64,000 nt of DNA from Flavobacterium aquicola (GTDB lineage Bacteria; Bacteroidota; Bacteroidia; Flavobacteriales; Flavobacteriaceae): contig NZ_QUNI01000005.1 in assembly GCF_003385115.1 (NCBI RefSeq), forward strand, positions 314,446 through 378,445. Direction: 5' to 3'. The position numbers and the translations under genes are program-made. Shown piece after piece: positions 8,756 to 18,241 of this stretch (positions within the stretch are counted from its first letter, which is position 1; each line of letters opens with the position of its first letter). The notes below the pieces were generated by a model. That model was not told where the DNA came from, did no database searches, and saw nothing but the letters and a program-made list of their open reading frames with translations.

Positions 8756-9319
8756 CTAGAATTCATAAACTCTATTTGGTGTAACACAATAATTCAATAT
8801 TACATCATTTTCAAAAATATCCAAAATTGATTCTTCGGGATCGAAGAAAGAAAGTCCAATTTTAATCGTTTCGGGTTTGCATTGCGAGAGGAATTTGTCA
8901 TAAAATCCTTTGCCGTAACCTACGCGGTTTCCTTTTTTGTCAAAAGCCAAAAGCGGTACAAAAACCACGTCAATTTTTGCTGCAGGAACTTCAATGCCAT
9001 CAACAGGTTCCGGAATATTGTATTCGTTTTTCTTTATTTTGGTATTATCCGTCAAAAGAAAATGAGTCATGTTTCTAGACTCGAAATCACTTTTTGAAAT
9101 TACAATCTCCTTATCTTTTCCGGAAAGAAGATGCAGTATAAATTCGGTATTGACTTCCTTCTGCTCTTCAATGGGCAGAAAAACATGAAAATAAGTTTTG
9201 TCCCAAATGGGAAGTTTTAGTATTTCATTGGCAATAGCCAGACTCTTTTCTTCAATTTCAATTTCTGACAGCTGGTTCCTTAACGCTTTATACTTTGTCC
9301 GTAATGCTTTTTTCAACAT
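8756..9319 (-). CDS. 5-formyltetrahydrofolate cyclo-ligase
   Basis: Converts 5-formyl-THF to 5,10-methenyl-THF with ATP in the cytoplasm (folate one-carbon metabolism). 187 residues, the usual length. Recognised by the N-terminal basic segment (LRTKYKALRNQLS), the central VFVPLLAFDKKGNRVGYG and the diagnostic GYGKGFYDKFL phosphate-binding motif, with the late segment IGLSFFDPEES typical of the family. The start overlaps the 3' end of the upstream decarboxylase gene by 32 bases, indicating one operon. An alternative in-frame start further downstream is unlikely because it would remove the basic segment. Confidence 0.93.
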   Translation of the reverse strand: MLKKALRTKYKALRNQLSEIEIEEKSLAIANEILKLPIWDKTYFHVFLPIEEQKEVNTEFILHLLSGKDKEIVISKSDFESRNMTHFLLTDNTKIKKNEYNIPEPVDGIEVPAAKIDVVFVPLLAFDKKGNRVGYGKGFYDKFLSQCKPETIKIGLSFFDPEESILDIFENDVILNYCVTPNRVYEF

Positions 9320-10550
9320 AAAGTGATTCTTTTAGATCGGTTATAAAAGTACTCAAATGATCTACTTCTACATGATCCATAATCACAATTTTATACCAGG
9401 AATTATCACCGTTGTGTTTTTGGGGAACCAAATCGAACTTTTTGACCAATGCTTCTTGTATGTATTGGGATTGAATGGTAACGATATTCATGAACGGATC
9501 TCTAAAATAAGCTACTTTCAATTCGTCCAGCTGATCGCATAACCATTGGGTTCTCATTTGCAGTAATCGCACTTTTTCGCACCAGCCAAAAGGACCGTAA
9601 GTAAACAAAATCATCCAGACGGCTACAGCATTAGAACCCGAACGGCTTCCGCAAAGGGTTAAATCCATTCCTTCTATATATTCGGCTTCTCTGGTCAGAA
9701 CGTTTTCAATCAATCCTTTTCGGCACAAAAAAATGCCAGTGCCATAAGGTGCCTGAAGCATTTTGTGGGCATCAATAGTTATGGAACTGATTTTTGGGTT
9801 CTCAAAATTTAGTTCACTTTCTTTATTGCTAAACGGATATATAAAACCTCCATAAGCCGCGTCAATGTGTATTTTATAAATTAAATGGTGTTTTTCCAGA
9901 ACATGAGCATAGTCGTTGGGATTATCAATTGCTCCAAACATGGTTGTTCCCATATTAGAAACTACAATAAAATACCTTTTTCCTTTTTCTTTGGCTTTAA
10001 TAATAATATTTTCTAATTGGAAAGTATCTATTTCTCTAGTTTCAAAATCAACGGGTACTTTGAGCCAATCGAGCATTAGGATGTTGGCTGCTTTTGGTAT
10101 AGAATAATGTGTGTCTTCGGAAGCTAAAATTGCTATTTCATAAGGATTGGCCCCTAATTTATAACTAAAATAATTACGATACATCCAAATGGCCTGAATA
10201 TTGGCTTCGGTTCCGCCGGGAGAAATATAACCATCATAGGATTGGGGCTGAGCTTTAAAAAGATCTACGGCGAGTACATCAAGAACTTCTCGTTCCATCT
10301 CCTGTGTGCCTTTAAAAGCTTTTTCGGAAGTGCCTAAGGTATGGCACCCAATGTGATTGGGATTAGCAACATAAGTTTTTAATGTGGGAGCGTCTGTCAG
10401 GAAAGAAGCTTCTTCATAATATACTTTACTGTCTAGTTTTGAGGCGGGATAACCCAGAGATGTGTCAAGACTAAAGTTGACATTTTCTTCCAAAGCCTTT
10501 TCAATTCGTGCTTGTCTTTCTTTTTGGGGTAACTTTTTCCAATACAGCAT
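9288..10550 (-). CDS. PLP-dependent decarboxylase (group II, glutamate/aromatic amino acid type)
   Basis: 420 residues. The fold and motifs are those of group II pyridoxal phosphate decarboxylases: SPGGTEANIQAIW (PLP phosphate), DTHYSIPKA, the aspartate pairing with PLP nitrogen in HIDAAYGGF, and the Schiff-base lysine in TIDAHKMLQAPYGTG. The substrate cannot be assigned; histidine, glutamate, aspartate and aromatic amino acids are all decarboxylated by relatives. It overlaps the downstream cyclo-ligase gene, and the aspartoacylase-family gene ends 65 bases upstream, so the three probably share a transcript. Cytoplasmic. Confidence 0.9.
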   Translation of the reverse strand: MLYWKKLPQKERQARIEKALEENVNFSLDTSLGYPASKLDSKVYYEEASFLTDAPTLKTYVANPNHIGCHTLGTSEKAFKGTQEMEREVLDVLAVDLFKAQPQSYDGYISPGGTEANIQAIWMYRNYFSYKLGANPYEIAILASEDTHYSIPKAANILMLDWLKVPVDFETREIDTFQLENIIIKAKEKGKRYFIVVSNMGTTMFGAIDNPNDYAHVLEKHHLIYKIHIDAAYGGFIYPFSNKESELNFENPKISSITIDAHKMLQAPYGTGIFLCRKGLIENVLTREAEYIEGMDLTLCGSRSGSNAVAVWMILFTYGPFGWCEKVRLLQMRTQWLCDQLDELKVAYFRDPFMNIVTIQSQYIQEALVKKFDLVPQKHNGDNSWYKIVIMDHVEVDHLSTFITDLKESLYVEKSITDKV

Positions 10551-10615
10551 AATGTCTTATTTTTTTTCAAAAATAAGTGTATTGAGCGGGAGAAAATATG
10601 ATAATTGTTAGGATT

Positions 10616-11611
10616 TTACTCTTCTTCCAGTTCGTCTTCTCCTGTATTGGAAAGGTGATAAATAGCATCGCCCTGATACACTATGGGAGAATGATTGGCA
10701 TTGAGAATATAACCATCATTTGGAGCTTTTATTTTGCGTTCAAATTTTCCAAAAGGATCGGTTATCATACCCAGTACAGTTCCTTTTTTTACAAATTGTC
10801 CGACCAGATTATTGTCTATCAGCAAACCAGAACATTTGGCTCTTAGCCAGCCAGATTTTTCGATATAAATAGTTTGTTTTTTTGACGGCGGAGCATAGTG
10901 TTTCAGGTCCAGCATATCCAGATGCTTTAAAAGGCGTTTCACCCCATTTATACCTTCTTGGGCAACATCATGATTAATATCCAAAGATTTTCCTCCTTCA
11001 AAAAGAAGCATTTTTACATTTAATTTTTCGCTTGCGCTCCGGAAAGAGCCTGCAATATTTTTTGAAAATAAAGTAAAAGGAGCATTAAAAGCTTCGGCTA
11101 GTATTTTTACACTGGGGTTATTCGGCGTAAGCCTAATCTGAGGGGCATTAAATCTGCCGGCACCACCGGCATGAAAATCGACAGCATAATCCACAAGAGG
11201 CATAATGTCGGTGATGATATGATAAGCAAATCGGCTGGCCAAGGATCCTTTTCTGCTTCCTGGAAATACTCGGTTTAAATCTCGTCCATCTGGAAAATCC
11301 CTTGATTTATTGATAAATCCGTAGATGTTTACTATAGGAATACAGATAATAGTGCCTTTTTTTGGTTTGTTTATTTTTTTGCTAACAAGCTGTCTTACTA
11401 TTTCTATGCCATTAATCTCGTCTCCATGTATGCCGCCCGAAAATAAAACCACGGGTCCTGCTATTTTGGAACGTTTTACAATAATAGGAATAGTGAGCTT
11501 AGTTGTAGTATGCAGCCGGGCAATTTCTAATTGAATGTTTTTACTTTCTCCGGGCAAAACACTTTCGCCAAAAATCACTAATGGTCTTGAGTCTCTCATG
11601 TGTAGGCACAA
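10616..11611 (-). CDS. Succinylglutamate desuccinylase/aspartoacylase family zinc hydrolase
   Basis: 331 residues, M14-like zinc carboxypeptidase fold. Zinc ligands are visible in GGIHGDEINGIEI (His and Glu) and DFHAGG (His); the substrate-binding GRDLNRVFPG motif is intact. The C-terminal part (about 240-331) is a beta-rich domain with a lipoyl-like GXVKKGTVLG pattern, as in many members. The family removes acyl groups from N-acyl amino acids or trims peptide ligands; in Bacteroidota it is often found near ATP-grasp ligases, but none is adjacent here. The true start could be MRDSRPLVIFG at residue 5. Confidence 0.88.
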   Translation of the reverse strand: MCLHMRDSRPLVIFGESVLPGESKNIQLEIARLHTTTKLTIPIIVKRSKIAGPVVLFSGGIHGDEINGIEIVRQLVSKKINKPKKGTIICIPIVNIYGFINKSRDFPDGRDLNRVFPGSRKGSLASRFAYHIITDIMPLVDYAVDFHAGGAGRFNAPQIRLTPNNPSVKILAEAFNAPFTLFSKNIAGSFRSASEKLNVKMLLFEGGKSLDINHDVAQEGINGVKRLLKHLDMLDLKHYAPPSKKQTIYIEKSGWLRAKCSGLLIDNNLVGQFVKKGTVLGMITDPFGKFERKIKAPNDGYILNANHSPIVYQGDAIYHLSNTGEDELEEE

Positions 11612-11818
11612 TTTATTTTTTTATGGGGCATAGCAATTTACATAACTATTGGTGTATCTGGCCAATGTGCCGTCATGCTCATTTCATGTTATAAAATAAA
11701 AGCTAAATATAGAAATTATTATCAGGCAAAATTACCAGATGACAGATCAAAACATAAATATTTAAAAAAGTTAAAAAACAGCATCAGCAGGCATGGAATT
11801 TATTGTTAGCGTAGAATC

Positions 11819-12295
11819 TTAAATCTTCTTTTTAGTTATGCCTGTCCGAGGAAAAAAACCTATCATATCTTCAATTTTTCTTTCATAGCCGTATTCAGAA
11901 GCAAACCTGTTTTTGTATTTGGCATATTGATAATCTCTCAGTGCATCGGAATAATTGTCGTAATCGCCCAGTATTTTAATATTTATGAGCTGGTTTTCGA
12001 TCGATTTTATTTTGGACAGCATCTGCGAAGCTTGGAAACGATTGTTGTAATCACGATTAAACTCATCCCAGTCTACCTCAGGAGAACTCAGTTGGGGTTC
12101 ATTATCATGGTAGTTTTTTACCTTATCGATTAGTAATTTATTTTTCTCTTTTACTCGTCCATATTTTTGATGCTCTGACGGAGTCAGATTTACAGACATA
12201 TTCTCCAAAGCAGCCGTTAAAACTGTCAAGGCTTGGTTTATATCCTGAATCTGTTTGTCCGAAAAATGGACTTTACCTAAATTATCTATTGGCAT
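11819..12295 (-). CDS. Conserved-looking hypothetical protein, alpha-helical
   Basis: 158 residues, strongly charged and predicted almost entirely helical, with coiled-coil tendency around residues 15-80 and 85-125. No signal peptide, membrane segment or known motif. It has its own intergenic spaces on both sides (207 bases to the aspartoacylase-family gene, 389 bases to uvrC), so it is probably monocistronic. I do not recognise the family. Codon use resembles its neighbours, so it is likely a real gene. Confidence 0.7.
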   Translation of the reverse strand: MPIDNLGKVHFSDKQIQDINQALTVLTAALENMSVNLTPSEHQKYGRVKEKNKLLIDKVKNYHDNEPQLSSPEVDWDEFNRDYNNRFQASQMLSKIKSIENQLINIKILGDYDNYSDALRDYQYAKYKNRFASEYGYERKIEDMIGFFPRTGITKKKI

Positions 12296-12406
12296 ACGGT
12301 GCTGAATTTGAATATTTTATCTAAAATTAAAAAAAAATATTTAAAATTTTGATTGTTTGATTCAAAATTTTATTTTTCATAACTAAAATTTTAATAATTA
12401 ATTTTA

Positions 12407-12456
12407 AAATTTATTATTTATCATTTAAAAATTTATTATTTATCATTTAAAAATTT
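12407..12456. repeat. 22-bp tandem repeat, about 2.3 copies
   Basis: The unit AAATTTATTATTTATCATTT plus AA occurs at 12407-12428 and 12429-12450 without mismatch and begins a third copy. Confidence 0.85.
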
Positions 12457-12642
12457 AAATAAAGTAATTAAATTTTTAATAAATGTTATTAAAAATTTAA
12501 TATTTGCTATGAAATTTTTAATTGATATATATAATATTTTAATGAAATTAATTAAAATATGGGGTATTGCAGCAGTATACTATGGAATTATCTTAAGAAT
12601 GTTTTGGCAGAGGCGGAGTTCAAACCAAAAAAGATTAATGAG

Positions 12643-12650
12643 TATATTTG
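12643..12650 (+). promoter_or_regulatory. uvrC -7 promoter box
   Basis: TATATTTG, an exact match to the Bacteroidota TAnnTTTG box, 34 bases before the uvrC start. No clear TTG at the expected upstream distance. Confidence 0.6.
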
Positions 12651-12684
12651 TATATTGAAAAGTTAATCTGCATTCATAAATACA

Positions 12685-14481
12685 ATGGTCAATCCAACTT
12701 TAGCCCTGCAAATACAAACCCTTCCCGATGGACCTGGTGTATATCAATATTATGATAAAGAAGGGAAAATTCTATATGTAGGCAAAGCTAAGAATCTTAA
12801 AAAAAGAGTCTCTTCCTATTTTAATAAAATTCACGATACGGCCAAGACGAATGTGCTGGTTAAGAAAATAGTAACCATAAGACATATTGTGGTACCTACA
12901 GAAAGTGATGCGCTTTTATTAGAAAACAATCTGATAAAGACCCTGCAGCCAAGATATAATGTGCTGCTGCGCGATGATAAAAGCTATCCATGGCTGTGCA
13001 TCAAGAAAGAACCTTTTTCCCGGATTTTTGCAACCCGAAGAATGGTCAAAGACGGATCGGAATATTTTGGTCCATACACTAGTTTCAAAACAGTGCACAC
13101 CATTCTGGATTTAATAAAAGAGCTGTATCCATTGCGCACGTGCAATTATGATTTGAGCAAAAACAATATTGACAGCGGAAAATTTAAAGTCTGTCTGGAG
13201 TTTCATATCGGCAATTGCAAAGGCCCATGCGAAGGTTACGAAACATTAGAAGATTATCAAAAACAGGTAGATGCTATACGCGAAATTCTGAAAGGAAATT
13301 TTAAAGAAAGCATGAGAGATTTCAAGCGTTTAATGACCAGTTTGGCGCAGGATATGAAGTTTGAAGAAGCGCAAAAGATTAAGGAAAAAATAGAAATTCT
13401 CGAAAACTACCAATCCCGTTCTACTATTATAAACCCGAAGATTACCAATATTGATGTTTTTTCTATAGTTTCGGACGAGAGTGCGGCTTTTGTCAATTTT
13501 CTGCAGATTTCTCACGGTTCCATTATTCGTTCGCATACAATGGAAATTAAAAAGAAATTAGATGAATCTGATGAAGAATTGTTAGAACTGGCAATAGTAG
13601 AACTGCGGGAACGGTTTCATTTACTTTCTAAGGAAGTGATTGTCCCTTTTGAATTGGATTTAGGTGAAAAAATAAAGATTACTGTACCGCAGCTAGGCGA
13701 TAAAAAACAAATATTAGATCTGTCTATTCGGAATGCTAAGTTTTACAGAATAGAACAGCTCAAACAATTGCAGATTGTTGACCCGGACCGCCATACCAAC
13801 AGGATTATGGCACAGATGAAAAGTGATCTGCGGCTGCCGGTTGAGCCAAGGCATATAGAATGTTTTGATAACTCAAATATTCAAGGGACTAATCCCGTTG
13901 CGGCCTGTGTGGTTTTTAAGGATGGTAAAGCAAGTAAAAAAGATTACCGTCATTTTAATGTAAAAACAGTAGTAGGTCCAGATGATTTTGCTTCGATGGA
14001 AGAGATAGTTTATCGCCGTTACAAGAGACTGCTGGACGAGAATGAACCGCTGCCTAATTTAATTATAATTGACGGTGGTAAAGGACAATTGTCTTCGGCT
14101 TTAAAAAGTATTGATGCTCTTGGACTGCGTGGCAAAATAGCGATTATAGGAATTGCAAAAAGACTGGAGGAGTTATTTTACCCCGGAGATTCTATTCCTT
14201 TATATTTGGATAAAAAATCGGAGACTTTAAAGGTTATTCAGCAATTGCGGAATGAAGCTCACCGTTTCGGAATAACATTTCACAGAGATAAAAGAAGCAA
14301 AGCAGCACTAAATTCTTCGATAGAAAGTATTCCTGGAATTGGCGAAAAAACAATGCTGACTTTAATTCAGCATTTCAAAAGTGTTAAAAGATTAAAATTA
14401 GCTGCAGAAAAAGAAATTTCTGATGTTGTAGGAGTGTCAAAAGCAAAAAAAATTACCGACTTTTACAAAACGCAAAAATGA
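12685..14481 (+). CDS. uvrC: UvrABC system protein C, excinuclease subunit
   Basis: Makes both incisions around DNA lesions in nucleotide excision repair, together with UvrA and UvrB (not in this window). 598 residues, the usual length. In order: GIY-YIG nuclease (GVYQYYDKEGKILYVGKAK, from about residue 18), a UVR segment for UvrB contact near residues 205-235, the RNase H-like second nuclease (ECFDNSNIQG and IIDGGKGQL carry acidic residues), and a C-terminal helix-hairpin-helix (SIPGIGEKTMLTLIQHF). The patatin-family gene starts inside its stop codon (ATGA overlap), so the two are cotranscribed. Confidence 0.97.
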   Translation: MVNPTLALQIQTLPDGPGVYQYYDKEGKILYVGKAKNLKKRVSSYFNKIHDTAKTNVLVKKIVTIRHIVVPTESDALLLENNLIKTLQPRYNVLLRDDKSYPWLCIKKEPFSRIFATRRMVKDGSEYFGPYTSFKTVHTILDLIKELYPLRTCNYDLSKNNIDSGKFKVCLEFHIGNCKGPCEGYETLEDYQKQVDAIREILKGNFKESMRDFKRLMTSLAQDMKFEEAQKIKEKIEILENYQSRSTIINPKITNIDVFSIVSDESAAFVNFLQISHGSIIRSHTMEIKKKLDESDEELLELAIVELRERFHLLSKEVIVPFELDLGEKIKITVPQLGDKKQILDLSIRNAKFYRIEQLKQLQIVDPDRHTNRIMAQMKSDLRLPVEPRHIECFDNSNIQGTNPVAACVVFKDGKASKKDYRHFNVKTVVGPDDFASMEEIVYRRYKRLLDENEPLPNLIIIDGGKGQLSSALKSIDALGLRGKIAIIGIAKRLEELFYPGDSIPLYLDKKSETLKVIQQLRNEAHRFGITFHRDKRSKAALNSSIESIPGIGEKTMLTLIQHFKSVKRLKLAAEKEISDVVGVSKAKKITDFYKTQK

Positions 14482-16727
14482 TGTTTTCTAAAAGAAGAAG
14501 AAAAATCAAAAGTAAAGTAATTTGCCCCCTTATGTATAGAATACTGTTTTTTATTCTTTTGTTTTTTACCTGTCTGAATTCATTTTCGCAAGACCAGCCA
14601 AAAAGACCTAAAATAGGTTTGGTGTTGAGCGGAGGTGGAGCCAAAGGATTTGCACATATAGGGGTTTTGAATGTACTGGAAGATGCAGGAATAAAAATTG
14701 ACTACATCGGCGGTACCAGTATGGGCGCAGTTATAGGAGGACTTTATGCTGTGGGATATAATGCAAAACAAATTGATTCTATTATAGATATTACAAATTT
14801 TAGTAATGTTATTAATGATTTTATTCCGCGGTCTTCCAAGAATTTTTATGAAAAGCGAAATGACGAGCTCTATGCTTTGATACTTCCATTTAATAAATTT
14901 AGTATTGGTACGCCCGAGGCATTGTCAAAAGGAATGTATAATTTCAATTTACTGAGCCGTTTGACATTTCCTGCCCGCCATGTTCGCGATTTTAGCGAAC
15001 TGCCTATCCCTTTTTTATGCGTTGGGACCAATATTGCTATGGGAGAGCAGGTGGTTTTTGATAAAGGAATTTTGGCTCAGGCCATAACAGGCAGTGCATC
15101 TCTGCCTTCTATCTTTGCACCTATAATCATTGATAATAACCTAATTATTGATGGCGGTGTGATTAATAATTATCCTATAGATGAGGTTCGGAATATGGGT
15201 GCCGATATTATCATAGGAGTAGATGTCCAATCGGGATTATTGGGTAAAGACGAGCTTAGAAGCGCCTCAAAAGTTTTCTTTCAGATTACCAATCTGCAGA
15301 TGATTCAAAGGATGAAATCCAATGCAAATCTGACAGAAATTTATATAAAGCCAGATGTAAAAAGTTATGGAGTAGTATCTTTTGAGAGAGCGGCCGAAAT
15401 TATCAAAAAAGGGGAGGACGCTACTTTTTCTGTTTATGAAAAAATTGATCTTTTGGTAGACAAAGCAAATCCTTATCACAAGCCTAAATTAATAGTTAAA
15501 ACGGACAGCTTGACTATTGTTGATATTAAAACGAATGATCTTAAAAATTATTCCAGAGATTATATAATCGGGAAACTGAATTTTAAGCCCAAGTCTAAAA
15601 TAAGTTTCGGAGATTTAGAAACAGGAATTAATAACCTGAATGCCACTCAGAATTTTAGTAACGTAAGTTATTATTTTGATAAAAATGGAGCCTATGATGA
15701 TTTGGTGCTTACCTTAACCGAAAGCCCCGTAAAGACAAACTTAAAATTTGGCCTTCACTATGATGGCTTGTATAAGAGTGCTGTCCTTGCCAATATTACC
15801 AATAAAAAAACGTTTTTTAAAAATGATTTTTTATCCGCCGACTTGGTTTTGGGTGATAATATAAGGTATTATTTTGATTACTATATTGACAATGGATTTC
15901 AGCTGAGCTATGGGTTCAAATCACAGCTGACCCAATTTAATAAAAATGTCCCTGTTAGTGTAATAACCTATAATACTCAGGGATCTAATAATATAAATAT
16001 TGATTATTTAAATTTGTCCAATCAGGTATACATTCAATCTGTATTTGCTCAAAAATTCCTTATTGGTGTAGGAGCAGAGTTTGAATTTCTTGATATTGGA
16101 TCAGAGACGCTTGAGGTAGACCCAACCATCACAAAAAGTACTTATGGCAGTGTTTTTGGGTACATCAAATATGACTCTTATGATAATAAATACTTTCCTA
16201 AAAAAGGATGGTACTTTTCTGCGAATCCGCAGTTTTATATGTTTTCATCAGAGAGTGAACAGAATTTTGCACCCTTTTTTATTGTAAACAGCGAAGCTGG
16301 TATTGCTAAGACAATTTTTAATAATGCAACTATAAAGTTCCAGGCTGAGTCGGGAATAACTATTGGAGATAAAACCCTGCCTTATTTTGATTTTCTTTTG
16401 GGAGGATATGGATTTAACAATTCTAATAATTTTAAGTATTTTTATGGATATGATTTCTTAAGTATTTCCGGTAATAGTTATCTGGAATCGACAATCACAT
16501 TCGACTATGAAATTTTTAAAAAGAGTCACCTTAATTTTTCTGCTAATTATGCCAATCTTGCTGATGATCTATACAATTCATTAGAATGGATTTCATTGCC
16601 CAAATATTCAGGATATGCTTTGGGCTATGGATTGGAAACTGTTATTGGACCAGTTGAGATAAAATATTCATGGTCACCGGAAATCTCCCATTCTTATCTT
16701 TGGTTTTCTGTTGGATTTATTTTTTGA
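14478..16727 (+). CDS. Patatin-like phospholipase with C-terminal outer-membrane barrel
   Basis: 749 residues. A signal peptide (MYRILFFILLFFTCLNSFSQ) begins at codon 19 (14532), which may be the true start; the frame opens at 14478 overlapping the uvrC stop. The patatin domain follows: oxyanion loop SGGGAKGFAHIGV, nucleophile motif GGTSMGA and catalytic Asp in IDGGVINNYP. After about residue 330 comes a POTRA-like segment and then aromatic-rich beta strands ending in Phe (SVGFIF), typical of an Omp85/BamA-type barrel. The layout resembles PlpD of Pseudomonas (type Vd autotransporter-like), but whether the phospholipase domain is released is unknown. Localisation: outer membrane. Confidence 0.9.
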   Translation: MMFSKRRRKIKSKVICPLMYRILFFILLFFTCLNSFSQDQPKRPKIGLVLSGGGAKGFAHIGVLNVLEDAGIKIDYIGGTSMGAVIGGLYAVGYNAKQIDSIIDITNFSNVINDFIPRSSKNFYEKRNDELYALILPFNKFSIGTPEALSKGMYNFNLLSRLTFPARHVRDFSELPIPFLCVGTNIAMGEQVVFDKGILAQAITGSASLPSIFAPIIIDNNLIIDGGVINNYPIDEVRNMGADIIIGVDVQSGLLGKDELRSASKVFFQITNLQMIQRMKSNANLTEIYIKPDVKSYGVVSFERAAEIIKKGEDATFSVYEKIDLLVDKANPYHKPKLIVKTDSLTIVDIKTNDLKNYSRDYIIGKLNFKPKSKISFGDLETGINNLNATQNFSNVSYYFDKNGAYDDLVLTLTESPVKTNLKFGLHYDGLYKSAVLANITNKKTFFKNDFLSADLVLGDNIRYYFDYYIDNGFQLSYGFKSQLTQFNKNVPVSVITYNTQGSNNINIDYLNLSNQVYIQSVFAQKFLIGVGAEFEFLDIGSETLEVDPTITKSTYGSVFGYIKYDSYDNKYFPKKGWYFSANPQFYMFSSESEQNFAPFFIVNSEAGIAKTIFNNATIKFQAESGITIGDKTLPYFDFLLGGYGFNNSNNFKYFYGYDFLSISGNSYLESTITFDYEIFKKSHLNFSANYANLADDLYNSLEWISLPKYSGYALGYGLETVIGPVEIKYSWSPEISHSYLWFSVGFIF

Positions 16728-17000
16728 TTTATATTTTTTATTAAAAAAAATTACGACATTTGTAATTATGAAAACAAATTGGAAGGGTTTATTAGAATAT
16801 CTTCAATTCTTGATCAAGAGAAATCCGGAGTGAGTTCAAATTAGATAATGGATCATTAGATAATTTGAAAATACTGTATGGAACTGATTTTTGATAGTTT
16901 CATTTGTTGTTCAGTGATTTCAAAATAGCTTTAATTTTCAAATTAAGGCATTATCTAATTTTCAAATTTTTATATCGTTTAATTTCTAATTTGAAAAATC

Positions 17001-18158
17001 ATGCCAATATATCATAAACTTGGAAATATCCCTCCCAAACGGCACACCCAATTTGAAAATCCAAAAGGAGGACTGTATTATGAACAGCTTTTTGGGACAG
17101 AGGGTTTTCATGGCAATTCTTCATTGTCATATCATATTCACAGACCTACTCAGGTCAAGGAAATTCTAAAATCATATTCAGTCGAACCCAAAATAGCTAT
17201 TGGAAAAAATATAAAATCACTATTATTAAAAGGTTTCGAACTAAAACCCGAAGATGATTTTTTGGCCAGCCGTAAACCCATGCTGGTCAACAGAGACTGT
17301 ATCATTGGATTGGCTGCGCCTAGAAAATCTCTAACCGCGTATTTCTATAAAAACGCCGATGCCGACGAAATGATTTTCATTCACAAAGGCAAAGGAAAAC
17401 TCCGCACCATGCTTGGAAATATTCCTTTTGAATATGGAGATTATCTGATTATTCCGCGCGGGATTATTTACCAAATAGAATTTGACTCAGAAGAAAACCG
17501 CTTATTTTATGTAGAGTCCTATTCTCCGTTTTACACGCCAAAGCGTTACAAGAATGCATCAGGACAGCATTTGGAACATTCACCTTTTTGCGAACGCGAT
17601 TTTATTTTACCAAACGAATTAGAATCTCATGATGAAAAAGGAGATTTTATCATCAAAATAAAAAAGGAAGGAATGATGCACGAAGTGGTTTATGCCTCGC
17701 ATCCTTTTGATGTTGCAGGCTGGGACGGTTATAATTTTCCATACGGTTTCAGTATTCACAACTTCGAGCCTATAACTGGACGTGTGCATCAGCCGCCACC
17801 TGTTCATCAAACATTCGAAACAGGAACTTTTGTGGTTTGTTCATTCGTGCCAAGATTATACGATTACCATCCAAAAGCGATTCCGGCGCCTTATAATCAC
17901 AGCAATATTGACAGCGATGAGGTTTTGTATTATGTAGACGGCGATTTCATGAGCCGAAATAATATCGAACAAGGACACATTACTTTGCACCCAAAAGGAA
18001 TTCCTCATGGACCCGCACCCGGTGCAATGGAGCGAAGTATCGGACACAAAGAAACTCAGGAATTAGCTGTAATGGTCGATACTTTTCATCCGCTTATGGT
18101 AACCGAGGAAGCAATGGGAATTGATGATGGGAAGTACTATAAATCGTGGGCGGAGTAG
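17001..18158 (+). CDS. hmgA: Homogentisate 1,2-dioxygenase
   Basis: Opens the ring of homogentisate to maleylacetoacetate with non-haem iron and oxygen in tyrosine/phenylalanine degradation. 385 residues, cupin fold. Characteristic segments include the YGDYLIIPRGIIYQIEF cupin strand, HEVVYASHPFDVAGWDGYN and RVHQPPPVHQTFETG, with iron-binding His/Glu residues in the C-terminal half. Shorter than the eukaryotic enzyme (about 445), as in other Bacteroidota. The HPPD gene, which makes its substrate, lies 228 bases downstream on the same strand, although an interspersed repeat separates them. Confidence 0.95.
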   Translation: MPIYHKLGNIPPKRHTQFENPKGGLYYEQLFGTEGFHGNSSLSYHIHRPTQVKEILKSYSVEPKIAIGKNIKSLLLKGFELKPEDDFLASRKPMLVNRDCIIGLAAPRKSLTAYFYKNADADEMIFIHKGKGKLRTMLGNIPFEYGDYLIIPRGIIYQIEFDSEENRLFYVESYSPFYTPKRYKNASGQHLEHSPFCERDFILPNELESHDEKGDFIIKIKKEGMMHEVVYASHPFDVAGWDGYNFPYGFSIHNFEPITGRVHQPPPVHQTFETGTFVVCSFVPRLYDYHPKAIPAPYNHSNIDSDEVLYYVDGDFMSRNNIEQGHITLHPKGIPHGPAPGAMERSIGHKETQELAVMVDTFHPLMVTEEAMGIDDGKYYKSWAE

Positions 18159-18164
18159 TCATTG

Positions 18165-18194
18165 CGAGGAACGAAGCAATCTCACTCAGTATGT
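18165..18194. repeat. Short interspersed repeat of the TCATTGCGAGGAACGAAGCA type
   Basis: The phrase GTCATTGCGAGGAACGAAGC continuing into AATCTC immediately follows the hmgA stop. I recognise this phrase as an intergenic interspersed repeat from many bacterial genomes, Flavobacteriaceae included. Only one copy is seen in this window. Confidence 0.5.
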
Positions 18195-18241
18195 CACATT
18201 TAGTATATCAATATAAAACACATCACATTTAATAAATAATT

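Larger units (their letters stand above)
12296..12684. other. AT-rich intergenic region upstream of uvrC
   Basis: 389 bases between divergent genes, very AT-rich. It contains a two-copy 22-bp tandem repeat (12407-12456) and the uvrC promoter box. No gene seen. Confidence 0.6.

Noticed and set aside
12296..12684. AT-rich region as a possible replication origin
   Set aside because: No DnaA-box cluster, dnaA or dnaN gene is present; low complexity alone is not evidence.
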